In this document: positions 8,808 to 15,205 of the stretch, piece after piece
Numbering within the stretch: the stretch's first letter is position 1
Layout: each line of letters starts with the position of its first letter
DNA from: an uncultured Acidobacteriota bacterium
Lineage (GTDB): Bacteria > Acidobacteriota > Terriglobia > Terriglobales > Acidobacteriaceae
Assembly: GCA_903932385.1 (NCBI GenBank)
Contig: CAIZGA010000065.1
Location: 1 to 15,205 of the forward strand
Reading direction: 5' to 3'
DNA: 15,205 nucleotides
Notes under the pieces: generated by a model
Seen by the model: only the letters and a program-made list of their open reading frames with translations
Database searches by the model: none
Told to the model about the DNA's origin: nothing
Program-made: the position numbers and the translations under genes

Positions 8808-9796
8808 GCGCGTCTCCCGCTGAACATCATCCGCGCCCGCGCTACGCCAAGCTTTGCTAACGCCACACAAAGCAGTTGCATCTTTTTTACTTTCCCAACC
8901 ACAGGTCGCTCGCGCATAACATCGTATCCCTGTGATGCAATCGCATCCAGAACTGCCATACCACCGGCAACAATCAAGCCAAGCGTTGCCGCCAACTCGC
9001 CATCCACATGCGTAGTAATCTGCGAGCCGCGCTGCAGCATCACACGCACCCGAGCCACCAGCTCTTCCATCATCGCGCGAAAACCCGGCGTGAACTCCTG
9101 ATCCGCAATCTGCTGCTCCGTCACATCGTGCCGACGCATCGCGTCCTGCGGCAGATAAATTCTGCCAATCGCGTAATCGCGCACCACATCCTGGCAGAAA
9201 TTCGCGATCTGCAACCCTGTGCATACATCATCAGAGAGCAGTGCAGTAGCCTCATCATGGTAGCCGCAGATGCCCAGCACCAGTCGCCCCACGGGATTCG
9301 CTGAGTAGAACGAATACTGCACCAGTGAGTCCCAATCCGCATGACGCACTTTACTCTGGTCCATTTTGAATGCGGTTAGTAAGTCGTGGAATAATTTCCG
9401 CGGCAATTGACACGCAACTACTGTTTCCGCCAGCGCGACAAATACAGGATGACGAGAATTCTGCGGTGCGTCGTAGCACTCATCCAGCAGCGCGCCCCAC
9501 TCTTCCAACAGTTGCATGGCCACATCGCGGTCGCCAACTTCATCGCCAAGATCGTCAGAGATGCGGCAATACGCATACACGCTGGCAAAATGCGGCCGCA
9601 CCCGTTTGGGTAGTAGCCCCGTCATCACATGGAAATTTTCGTAGTGTGCACTGGCAAGTTTCGCGCAATAGGCACGCGCCTGTTCTATCGTTGGCCGCGT
9701 CATCGGCAGACGATATTCCACCGGTATGGCATCACTGCTTTCCAGCAGCATTGTATTTTTCTTAGCCTGTTCCTTCATGGACTCAGGCCCCTTCAT
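8804..9796 (-). CDS. hpnC: Hydroxysqualene synthase HpnC (squalene synthase-like)
   Basis: HpnC converts presqualene diphosphate to hydroxysqualene, which HpnE then reduces. The 330-residue protein shows the family block SAHYENFHVMTGLLPKRVRP (49-68; other HpnC proteins have ENFPVAS here), the first aspartate-rich motif DDLGDE (81-86), YSFYSANPVGRLVLGICGY (161-179) and the second motif ANFCQDVVRDYAIGRIYLP (198-216). The ENF block and FCQDVVRD identify HpnC rather than HpnD. ATG 9796 forms a 4-base ATGA overlap with the stop of the upstream dehydrogenase. A second in-frame ATG at 9778 has AAGGGG nine bases before it and would remove six residues, so the exact start is open. The family usually has about 270-300 residues, and the excess is N-terminal. 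Confidence 0.94.
   Translation of the reverse strand: MKGPESMKEQAKKNTMLLESSDAIPVEYRLPMTRPTIEQARAYCAKLASAHYENFHVMTGLLPKRVRPHFASVYAYCRISDDLGDEVGDRDVAMQLLEEWGALLDECYDAPQNSRHPVFVALAETVVACQLPRKLFHDLLTAFKMDQSKVRHADWDSLVQYSFYSANPVGRLVLGICGYHDEATALLSDDVCTGLQIANFCQDVVRDYAIGRIYLPQDAMRRHDVTEQQIADQEFTPGFRAMMEELVARVRVMLQRGSQITTHVDGELAATLGLIVAGGMAVLDAIASQGYDVMRERPVVGKVKKMQLLCVALAKLGVARARMMFSGRRA
8814..8818 (-). promoter_or_regulatory. Ribosome binding site of hpnD
   Basis: GGGAG lies six bases before the ATG at 8807, inside the end of hpnC. It fixes the hpnD start at the ATGA overlap rather than at the far upstream end of the open frame. Confidence 0.6.
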
Positions 9797-10851
9797 GGCA
9801 TGATGGCGGTTTTAATGTCCGGCCCATGCACGCCCACCGAACGCGTCAACATGCGATGGAAAACTTCCGGCAACTCCGTCAGGCTCGCATGCGCGGTGAT
9901 GCAGTCCGCTGCGTTAAATTTGCCGCCGGCAATCATCTCCAACGCACCGCGCGTTGTTGCCGGCGTGTGGTGGAAGCTCGCCTTCAGCGTAATTTCGTTG
10001 TAGTGGATGCGATTCGTATCCAACTCCACGCGTGTCTTTTCCGGCGGCCCACCAAAGAAATTCACTACGCCGCCCTTGCGTACCATGTCCACCGACCATT
10101 GCCACGTCATCGGCGTCGCCACGGCTTCAATCACAACATCGGCACCATGCTGCTGCGGAGTCAGTTCTCTCACGCCGGCAATCACGTCCTTGCCTTCCTG
10201 AATCTTCACCACACGCCGCGCGCCGAAACGTTTCGCCGTCTCCACCTGGTCCTCGCGTTTCACTACGGCAATCACGTCCACGCCCGCCAGGTGTGCGACA
10301 TGCATGAACATCAGCCCAATGGGCCCTGCGCCAATCACCACCATGCAGTCGCCGGCTGCGGTCCCAGTTTCCTCGTAGCCGTGCAGCACACATGCCAGCG
10401 GTTCTGTCAGCGATGCATGTTCAAACGGCACAGCATCCGGCAGCATCAGCGTATTCTTCGCCACGATTCGCGCCGGCACGCGCATGTATTCGGCATACGC
10501 CCCGTTGTTGAAGATCAAGTCATCGCAAAGATTGGGCTGGCCACGCAAACAGAAATAACATTTGTCGCAAGGCGCGGAATTAATCGGTACAACGCGATCA
10601 CCCACGCGGAAATTTTCTACGCCCTCGCCCAGCTCCGCCACAACACCGGCCATCTCATGCCCAAACTGTATCGGCGGCTTCAGCATCTTCGCGTGGTAGC
10701 CTCGGCGATACACTTTCAGATCCGTGCCGCATGTAGTTGCCGCACCCACCTTCACGATAATCTCGCCCGGCCCCGCTACCGGCACCGGCACCGTCTTTAT
10801 CCGCAAATCTTCTTTGCCGAAAAGCACGGCGGCTTTCATCATGTTGTCCAC
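9793..10851 (-). CDS. Zinc-dependent medium-chain alcohol/polyol dehydrogenase (hopanoid cluster, copy 1)
   Basis: A complete medium-chain dehydrogenase/reductase of 352 residues. The catalytic zinc ligands are C41 (TCGTD), H65-E66 (FGHEMAG) and E150 (LTEPLAC). The structural zinc lobe is C95, C98, C101 and C109 (PCDKCYFCLRGQPNLC). The Rossmann motif is VIGAGPIG (172-179). Where NAD-dependent relatives have Asp at the end of the second Rossmann strand, this protein reads AVVKRED, lacking the acid and adding Lys/Arg, which hints at NADP(H). The closest general families are sorbitol, threonine and galactitol-phosphate dehydrogenases; the substrate cannot be read from sequence. GTG 10851 is preceded by GGTGAGAG at nine bases. 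ATG 10842 is the alternative. It starts 54 bases after the other dehydrogenase and its stop overlaps hpnC by four bases, so a hopanoid role is likely by context. Confidence 0.9.
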   Translation of the reverse strand: MDNMMKAAVLFGKEDLRIKTVPVPVAGPGEIIVKVGAATTCGTDLKVYRRGYHAKMLKPPIQFGHEMAGVVAELGEGVENFRVGDRVVPINSAPCDKCYFCLRGQPNLCDDLIFNNGAYAEYMRVPARIVAKNTLMLPDAVPFEHASLTEPLACVLHGYEETGTAAGDCMVVIGAGPIGLMFMHVAHLAGVDVIAVVKREDQVETAKRFGARRVVKIQEGKDVIAGVRELTPQQHGADVVIEAVATPMTWQWSVDMVRKGGVVNFFGGPPEKTRVELDTNRIHYNEITLKASFHHTPATTRGALEMIAGGKFNAADCITAHASLTELPEVFHRMLTRSVGVHGPDIKTAIMP

Positions 10852-10860
10852 GCTAATATT

Positions 10861-10868
10861 CTCTCACC
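10861..10868 (-). promoter_or_regulatory. Ribosome binding site of dehydrogenase copy 1
   Basis: GGTGAGAG ends nine bases before GTG 10851 and eighteen before ATG 10842. The spacing favours the GTG start. It lies in the only sizeable gap (54 bases) between hpnA and hpnE. Confidence 0.5.
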
Positions 10869-10905
10869 GCAAGCCTCGTGAAATTTCTCACTATGCCTAC
10901 ACTTT

Positions 10906-11994
10906 CTACTGCATCTCAATCAAAATCTTCATCGAATCCGGGTGCGGATTCGATGCCAGTTCTATTGCTTCCACCGCCTGCTCCAATTTGAAGCGGTGCG
11001 ATATCAGCTTGGTCAGATTAAAGTCGCTGGTGTAACCATCCAGCACGATCCGTGCACCCTCGGCTTGAATCGTCGCCGACGAACTGTACGAACCCGTCAA
11101 CGACTTCTCATCCATACACACCACTGCCGGATCAAAATTTGAATCACCATGCTGCGTCTGCGCAAACAACACTACCGTTCCGCCGGGCCGCGTTGCATCC
11201 ATCGCCGTCTTGATTAGCGCATTACCGCCCACGGCCAGCAGCGTCACATCAGCGCCGCGGCCTTCGCTTGCATTATGCGCCGCAGCAATCACGTCTTTGC
11301 CGCCCGCATTTTTATCTGTCATGATTGGATGCTTCAAACCGTACTGCGCTGCAACTTTGTGACGCTCCGGATACAAATCCGATGTCAGCACCTTCGCGCC
11401 GGTCTTCGCCGCCAGTGCCGCCAGCGTAATTCCAATCGGCCCCTGCCCAATCACCAGCACGGTCTCATCCGGCTGCAGATTCAGTTTCTTGATGGCCTTC
11501 AGCGTTGTGTTCACCGGCTCAATAAATATTGCCTGCTCAAACGGCACGTCGTCCGGAATCTTCACGAGCCCTGTCGGCACTATCCAATCCATTACGCGAA
11601 TGTACTCGGCAAAACCGCCGCCGGAAGGTGCAAATCCTGCCGTGCATCCCACTTGCTTGTAGAGTTCGCATTGTGAAAACGTGTGCTTGCGGCAGTAATA
11701 GCAATCACCGCATGGCTGATGATGAAATGCCATCACGCGATCGCCTACTTTGTAGTCCTTCACGCCCGTGCCCACGGCGGCAATCACACCCGCCATCTCG
11801 TGCCCAAAAATCCTCGGGGCAGAGTGCGATCCGGAATGAATCTTCTTCAGATCGGTGCCGCAGATGCCGCAGCACGCAATCTTCACCAACACTTCGCCCG
11901 CGCCAATTTCCGGCACCGGCACTGTCTCCACCCGTACGTCGTTGATGCCGCGGTACACTGCCGCCCGCATCGTCTTCGGAATTGCCTCACTCAT
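10906..11994 (-). CDS. Zinc-dependent medium-chain alcohol/polyol dehydrogenase (hopanoid cluster, copy 2)
   Basis: A second medium-chain dehydrogenase, 362 residues from ATG 11994. Catalytic zinc ligands are C45 (GICGTD), H65-E66 (FGHEMAG) and E159 (FIEPVNT). The structural zinc cysteines are C95, C98, C101 and C109 (PCGDCYYCRKHTFSQC). The Rossmann motif is VIGQGPIG (181-188), and Asp206 in TSDLYPERHK sits where NAD-preferring enzymes bind the adenosine ribose, so NAD(H) is likely. It is a diverged relative of the next gene rather than a recent duplicate. The frame extends to a TTG at 12021, but ATG 11994 overlaps the hpnG stop by eight bases (ATGAGTGA) and has AGG at seven bases, indicating translational coupling to hpnG. 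Substrate unknown. Position directly after hpnG suggests action on the ribosylhopane side chain; a general polyol dehydrogenase is the alternative. Confidence 0.9.
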   Translation of the reverse strand: MSEAIPKTMRAAVYRGINDVRVETVPVPEIGAGEVLVKIACCGICGTDLKKIHSGSHSAPRIFGHEMAGVIAAVGTGVKDYKVGDRVMAFHHQPCGDCYYCRKHTFSQCELYKQVGCTAGFAPSGGGFAEYIRVMDWIVPTGLVKIPDDVPFEQAIFIEPVNTTLKAIKKLNLQPDETVLVIGQGPIGITLAALAAKTGAKVLTSDLYPERHKVAAQYGLKHPIMTDKNAGGKDVIAAAHNASEGRGADVTLLAVGGNALIKTAMDATRPGGTVVLFAQTQHGDSNFDPAVVCMDEKSLTGSYSSSATIQAEGARIVLDGYTSDFNLTKLISHRFKLEQAVEAIELASNPHPDSMKILIEMQ

Positions 11995-12736
11995 CTGGAT
12001 ACCTGTCTGGGATGTCGCCAAGTTGATTTACAAAATTTAAATCATGTACTTCACGGTTCATGAAATTGAAAATTGCAGAGGATAGATATTTCGCCCCGTC
12101 CTCACTTGCCTTTCCAAGCTTTGCAAGCGGCGCCCAATATTGTGGCCGCAATGCAATATAACAAAGAAACTTGCTCATCTGCATCTGTCCCATTTTATCG
12201 ATAAAACGGTTCAGGTCTGGCAATTTCAATCCAACTTCATCGGTCACAACTTTCATGCAGCAAACAGGTATATCGCGCATCTCCGCCAACCTCACTACGG
12301 CGGCGGACTCCATGTCCACTGCATCGGCGTTATAACTCGCAGCAAGCCGGCGCTTTTCACTCTCATCGGCCACGTGTGCTGCAGTCACCAGCACCGTGTT
12401 TTTCTCACGCTCTGCCAAGATGAACCGCTCGCCGGTCTGCGCATCCACCACTACATTTGGAATCAGGAAATTCCGCGCATAGATATTTTCCTGCAACGCA
12501 CCCACCCAGCCCATAGAGATAACGCCGTCCAATTTTCCACCAGCTTCCGCCGCTGCAAAGGCCCGCCTCGCTGCCTCTGCGCCCATACCTGCACACGCGG
12601 CAATCCACTCCACGCCTGTAGTTTCCATACGCCACAGATGCACTGTCTTCTGCGACGTTGGCACTTTTGTGAATCCACATTGAATCAGCGGCTTCAACTC
12701 GCCCGCCATGGCCGCGATAATGGCTACCCGCTTCAC
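11987..12736 (-). CDS. hpnG: Adenosylhopane nucleosidase/phosphorylase HpnG
   Basis: HpnG removes adenine from adenosylhopane to give (phospho)ribosylhopane, the second step of hopanoid side-chain building. The 249-residue protein is of the purine nucleoside phosphorylase / MTA-SAH nucleosidase fold. It starts MKRVAIIAAMAGELKPLI and has the glycine-rich base GMGAEAARRA (50-59) and GVISMGWVGAL (71-81). The ribose-binding DMESAAV (141-147, Glu143) and KVVTDE with Asp166, the expected base-contacting acid, complete the active site. The open frame reaches GTG 12784, but the better start is GTG 12736. It forms a 4-base GTGA overlap with the hpnA stop, has AGGGG seven bases before it, and gives the canonical N-terminus. 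Its own stop overlaps the next dehydrogenase by eight bases. Confidence 0.92.
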   Translation of the reverse strand: MKRVAIIAAMAGELKPLIQCGFTKVPTSQKTVHLWRMETTGVEWIAACAGMGAEAARRAFAAAEAGGKLDGVISMGWVGALQENIYARNFLIPNVVVDAQTGERFILAEREKNTVLVTAAHVADESEKRRLAASYNADAVDMESAAVVRLAEMRDIPVCCMKVVTDEVGLKLPDLNRFIDKMGQMQMSKFLCYIALRPQYWAPLAKLGKASEDGAKYLSSAIFNFMNREVHDLNFVNQLGDIPDRYPDE

Positions 12737-13743
12737 TGGCTTGCCCCTGCGTATGCTGGCGCGTATCCATTCGCCACGAACCACTCCATCGCATTTCTCA
12801 ACGCATCATCCACCGGCAGAACATTGAATCCAAGTTCCTTCACCGCTTTCGCAGACGAGGCAAACATCATCTTCTGCCCCATGCGAACTGCTTCCACCGT
12901 CGCGCGTGGTTCCTTGCCGCGAATCCGCCCAGTAATCCACTCATCAAAAAATGCGAACGTCATCGCCACCGAGTTCGCCACCTTCATCGTTGGAGAAGGC
13001 AGTCCTGTTAGCGCGGCCATGCGATCCAGAATCTGCTTCAGCGTCAAATTCTCTCCGCCTAGAATGTATCGTTCGCCTAGCCGACCGCGTTCCAGAGCCA
13101 CTCGATGCATCCGCGCCACTTCGGCCACATCCACTAGGTTCAATCCCGTTTCAACGTATGCCGGAAAATTTCTATTGAGAAAATCCACCACAATCCTACC
13201 CGTCGGCGTCGGCTTCGCGTCCATTGCTCCAATCGGAGTCGTCGGGTTCAGCACCATCACCTGTTGCCCGGCACGCGCCGCGGCTAGCGCAACTTCTTCC
13301 GCCATGAATTTAGACCGTTTGTAATGTCCCACCATGTCTGCCAACGAAACCGGCGTCTCTTCGTCAACCACCGTGCCGTCTTTTTTGAAGCCCATCGTCG
13401 CCACGCTCGAGGTGTAGACCACGCGCGGCACATTGCACTCGCGCGCCAGTTGCAGCAACACCCGTGTGCCTTCCACGTTGGCGCGATACATAGCCGCCGG
13501 GTCCGGCACCCACAGGCGATAATCCGCCGCAACATGCACCACTGCATCGCAGCCTGCAATCGCACTCCGCAACGCTTCGGGCTGCATCAGGTCGCCGACC
13601 ACCGTCTCCGCACGCAAACCTTCAATCCCCGCCAGGCTGCTCGTCCGCCTCGTCAGCAGCCGCAATTCCGCGCCCGCAGCGGCGTATTCACGCGCCACAT
13701 GGCTGCCCACAAATCCTGTCGCTCCGGTGAGAAATACTTTCAT
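12733..13743 (-). CDS. hpnA: Hopanoid-associated sugar epimerase/dehydrogenase HpnA
   Basis: HpnA is an extended short-chain dehydrogenase/reductase found in hopanoid clusters. It resembles dihydroflavonol reductases and nucleotide-sugar epimerases, and its exact reaction is not established to my knowledge. The 336-residue protein has the extended-SDR nucleotide motif TGATGFVG (6-13), DLMQPEAL, VVHVAADYRLW (68-78, a marker of the HpnA group), the active-site Ser in YTSSVATMG (110-118) and the catalytic pair Tyr141 / Lys145 (HYKRSKFMAEE). NPTTPIGAMDAKPTPTG follows, then the substrate-side domain. ATG 13743 has AGGA nine bases upstream. It is preceded by a strong terminator-like hairpin and followed by hpnG with a 4-base overlap. 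Confidence 0.94.
   Translation of the reverse strand: MKVFLTGATGFVGSHVAREYAAAGAELRLLTRRTSSLAGIEGLRAETVVGDLMQPEALRSAIAGCDAVVHVAADYRLWVPDPAAMYRANVEGTRVLLQLARECNVPRVVYTSSVATMGFKKDGTVVDEETPVSLADMVGHYKRSKFMAEEVALAAARAGQQVMVLNPTTPIGAMDAKPTPTGRIVVDFLNRNFPAYVETGLNLVDVAEVARMHRVALERGRLGERYILGGENLTLKQILDRMAALTGLPSPTMKVANSVAMTFAFFDEWITGRIRGKEPRATVEAVRMGQKMMFASSAKAVKELGFNVLPVDDALRNAMEWFVANGYAPAYAGASQ
12744..12748 (-). promoter_or_regulatory. Ribosome binding site of hpnG
   Basis: AGGGG lies seven bases before GTG 12736, within the last codons of hpnA. Together with the GTGA overlap it decides the hpnG start against the longer frame beginning at 12784. Confidence 0.65.
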
Positions 13744-13770
13744 CGTTCGTAATCCTGTATCTCTAACAAT

Positions 13771-13798
13771 AAAACAGCGGGCCGAAGCCCGCCGTCTT
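13771..13798 (-). terminator. UUCG-loop hairpin with short T tract between the unknown gene and hpnA
   Basis: On the minus strand the arm ending GGCGGGC, a TTCG loop and the arm GCCCGC give a six-pair GC core (13777-13782 with 13787-13792). Through G-U and A-U pairs it extends to about 12 pairs, and TGTTTTATTGTT follows. The UUCG tetraloop is exceptionally stable. This looks like an intrinsic terminator or attenuator just after the small unknown gene. It sits only 27 bases before the hpnA ATG, too close for a new promoter in between, so partial readthrough or a role in mRNA processing is likely. On the plus strand it is also followed by T-rich DNA, but no plus-strand gene ends there. Confidence 0.65.
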
Positions 13799-13819
13799 TG
13801 ATTTTTTCTGCTGCTGCAA

Positions 13820-14260
13820 TTAGTCCAGGGCTTCCGGCACCAGCATGATGTTCTTCTCGCCCGCGGCTTTTTTCTCCGCGTACATCTTCAGCCAGTTCTC
13901 GTAGTGCTTGCCCGCCGCAGTGTCGCGGCCGGTGAAGGCAATCGCCGCAATCTCCGCATACGGCAGCGTCAGCTTCTTCAGCACGCCGCGCGGCTGGTTG
14001 TTCAAAATCACACGCACTGCGGAGTCCGCCAGCGTCTTGCCCGGTTTGCGATCGTAGAGGTAGCCTTCCACGGTTTCGCCGTTCTTTTTCGTCAGCGTCA
14101 CATCGCCGCGATAATCAAACGCCTTTTCCAGCGCGATGCGAACTTCTTCCTCGCTCGCCAGCGTCGGTATCCAACCCTCCAGCGCTTCTTTCTCGCGGCC
14201 GGCGGCAATTTCAATATCGTCTGCGTTGGTAATCTTTTTTTCTTCCGTCAAAGTTGTCAT
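13820..14260 (-). CDS. Conserved-looking protein of unknown function between hpnH and hpnA
   Basis: A 146-residue soluble protein without signal peptide or membrane segment. The N-terminal 35 residues are charged and probably helical or disordered. A likely amphipathic helix (EEEVRIALEKAFDYRG, about 37-52) follows. Next comes an apparent small beta fold: VTLTKKNGETVEGYLYDR, AVRVILNNQP, KKLTLPYAEIAAIAF. It ends with GRDTAAGKHYENWLKMYAEK (110-129). The alternation of short strands with a Gly-Tyr turn recalls Sm-like or small beta-barrel folds, but I cannot assign a family and no catalytic residues stand out. It begins two bases after the hpnH stop (TAAGGATG), so it is almost surely cotranscribed with hpnH. 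Its place between hpnH and hpnA suggests a hopanoid-related accessory or regulatory role, which is inference only. Confidence 0.85.
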   Translation of the reverse strand: MTTLTEEKKITNADDIEIAAGREKEALEGWIPTLASEEEVRIALEKAFDYRGDVTLTKKNGETVEGYLYDRKPGKTLADSAVRVILNNQPRGVLKKLTLPYAEIAAIAFTGRDTAAGKHYENWLKMYAEKKAAGEKNIMLVPEALD

Positions 14261-14262
14261 CC

Positions 14263-15205
14263 TTAGTCGCCGCTCACTTCCTGCAGCTCGCTCTGCTTGG
14301 CCTTGCCGTCAATCTGTACCAACGGCGTTGCGTGTGCCGGCTTCCACTCATTCAAAAGTTTCGTCGCACTGTCATCCGGATACAACGCACCCATGTACGC
14401 CTTCGCCTGATGGATGAAACCTTTCAGTGATCCGAAGCCGAAATCCACTGCCGTCGCTTCATGCCCGCTGTGCACCATGCAATTCGCGCAACGAGGATTA
14501 CCACTGGCCGCGCCGTAATTCGCCCACTCGGTTTCCTGCATCAATTCTTCAAATGTGTCGGCGTACCCGTCCTGCAGCAGGTAGCATGGCTTCTGCCAGC
14601 CAAAGATGTTGTAGGTCGGCATGCCCCACGGCGTGCACTCAAAGTTCTTCAGCCCCATCAGGTACTCAAGAAACAGCGGGTGCGCGTTGAAACGCCACTC
14701 TTTTTTGCGGTTCGACAAAATCGCGCGGAAGAGTTTGCGCGAACGTGCCTTGCCCAGAAAGTGCGTCTGGTCCGGGGCCTTCTCATACGTGTAGCCGGGC
14801 GAGAGCATCATGCTCTCCACGCCAATCTCCATCATCTCGTCAAAGTGCGCACGGACGCTGTTCGGGTCGGCGCCGTCAAACAGTGTCGTGTTGGTAGTCA
14901 CGCGGAAGCCGCGCTTCACCGCTTCGCGAATGCCCTCCACGGCCAGATCGTACCCGCCTTCGCGGCACACGCTCATGTCGTGGTGCTCACGCTGTCCATC
15001 CACATGCACGCTGAAGGAGAGATACTTGCTCGGCGTAAACAGATCCAGCTTTTCTTTCAGCAGCAGCGCATTGGTGCACATGTACACATATTTCTTTCGC
15101 GCCACCAGACCGGCCACAATCTCCGGCATCTGCGGATGCAGCAGGGGCTCGCCGCCCGGGATCGACACCATCGGCGTCCCGCACTCCTCCACTGCCTTGA
15201 AGCAC
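14263..15205 (-). CDS. hpnH: Adenosylhopane synthase HpnH (radical SAM), 5' partial
   Basis: HpnH is the radical S-adenosylmethionine enzyme that joins the 5'-deoxyadenosyl radical to diploptene, giving adenosylhopane, the first step toward extended (C35) hopanoids. The frame is open to the right edge of the window (CFKAVEECGTPMVSIPGGEP), so the N-terminal part with the CxxxCxxC cluster motif lies outside. About 313 C-terminal residues are visible. They include the SAM-binding GGEPLLHP, YVYMCTNALLL, SFSVHVDGQREHHD and TTNTTLFDG of the radical SAM barrel. The C-terminal region typical of HpnH (DUF3463) has CTPWGMPTYNIFGWQKPCYL and the cysteine pair in RCANCMVHSGHEATAVDFGF. GTG 15192 is internal. 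The stop TAA lies two bases before the following small gene. Identification is confident; the start cannot be seen. Confidence 0.95.
   Translation of the reverse strand, partial: CFKAVEECGTPMVSIPGGEPLLHPQMPEIVAGLVARKKYVYMCTNALLLKEKLDLFTPSKYLSFSVHVDGQREHHDMSVCREGGYDLAVEGIREAVKRGFRVTTNTTLFDGADPNSVRAHFDEMMEIGVESMMLSPGYTYEKAPDQTHFLGKARSRKLFRAILSNRKKEWRFNAHPLFLEYLMGLKNFECTPWGMPTYNIFGWQKPCYLLQDGYADTFEELMQETEWANYGAASGNPRCANCMVHSGHEATAVDFGFGSLKGFIHQAKAYMGALYPDDSATKLLNEWKPAHATPLVQIDGKAKQSELQEVSGD

Noticed and set aside
8808..9224. Extended N-terminus of hpnD
   Set aside because: The extra 139 residues are hpnC read in another frame; the start at the ATGA overlap has a good ribosome site and gives the family length.
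9826..10881. 351-codon open frame on the plus strand opposite dehydrogenase copy 1
   Set aside because: Composition is dominated by His, Arg and Cys, typical of the antisense of a GC-rich gene, and it has no domain; the minus-strand dehydrogenase explains the region.
12737..12784. Longer hpnG start at GTG 12784
   Set aside because: The canonical N-terminus KRVAIIAAM and an AGGGG ribosome site support GTG 12736 at the GTGA overlap.
12140..13324. 394-codon open frame on the plus strand opposite hpnG and hpnA
   Set aside because: It is rich in His, Arg, Ser and Thr, has no recognisable motif and lies fully antisense to two clear genes.
1..15205. Search for CRISPR arrays, insertion sequences, tRNA or rRNA genes
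   Set aside because: No regularly spaced repeats, transposase motifs, terminal inverted repeats or cloverleaf-like sequences were noticed, and almost all of the window is explained by protein genes.

Overview
The window looks like chromosomal DNA of an Acidobacteriota bacterium (class Terriglobia or a near relative). This is inferred from three things: the hopanoid gene set, the moderately GC-rich base use, and two secreted proteins of a type common there, one with an N-terminal carboxypeptidase-regulatory-like domain. No rRNA or other direct taxonomic marker is present, so the placement is inference. Genes fill the window densely. No gap between genes exceeds about 155 bases, and I saw no tRNA, rRNA, CRISPR array or insertion sequence.

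Left part (1-3766): the nucleotide-excision-repair genes uvrB (plus strand, 5' end cut by the window edge) and uvrC (minus strand) face each other tail to tail, with three bases between their stop codons. Both proteins keep the family motifs.

Middle (3873-6357, minus strand): a 67-residue DUF3311-type membrane protein without its usual symporter partner, then two tandem paralogues encoding secreted proteins of unknown function. The paralogues share a C-terminal module with a conserved ICKGDNG motif.

Right part (6517-15205, minus strand, read right to left): a hopanoid biosynthesis cluster in the order hpnH (cut by the window edge), a small conserved-looking unknown protein, hpnA, hpnG, two zinc-dependent medium-chain dehydrogenases, hpnC, hpnD, hpnE. 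HpnD, HpnC and HpnE turn two farnesyl diphosphates into squalene through presqualene diphosphate and hydroxysqualene. Squalene-hopene cyclase is not in the window and may lie upstream of hpnH. HpnH adds an adenosyl group to the hopene and HpnG removes adenine to give ribosylhopane. Most genes from hpnA to hpnE overlap or abut by a few bases, which points to one translationally coupled operon. A strong UUCG-loop hairpin with a short T tract sits just before hpnA.

The most interesting point is the pair of dehydrogenases directly after hpnG and translationally linked to the pathway genes. They resemble polyol (sorbitol-type) dehydrogenases. Their position makes them candidates for the side-chain reduction of ribosylhopane to bacteriohopanetetrol, a step for which I know of no assigned enzyme. 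The small protein between hpnH and hpnA is a second candidate for an undescribed hopanoid factor.
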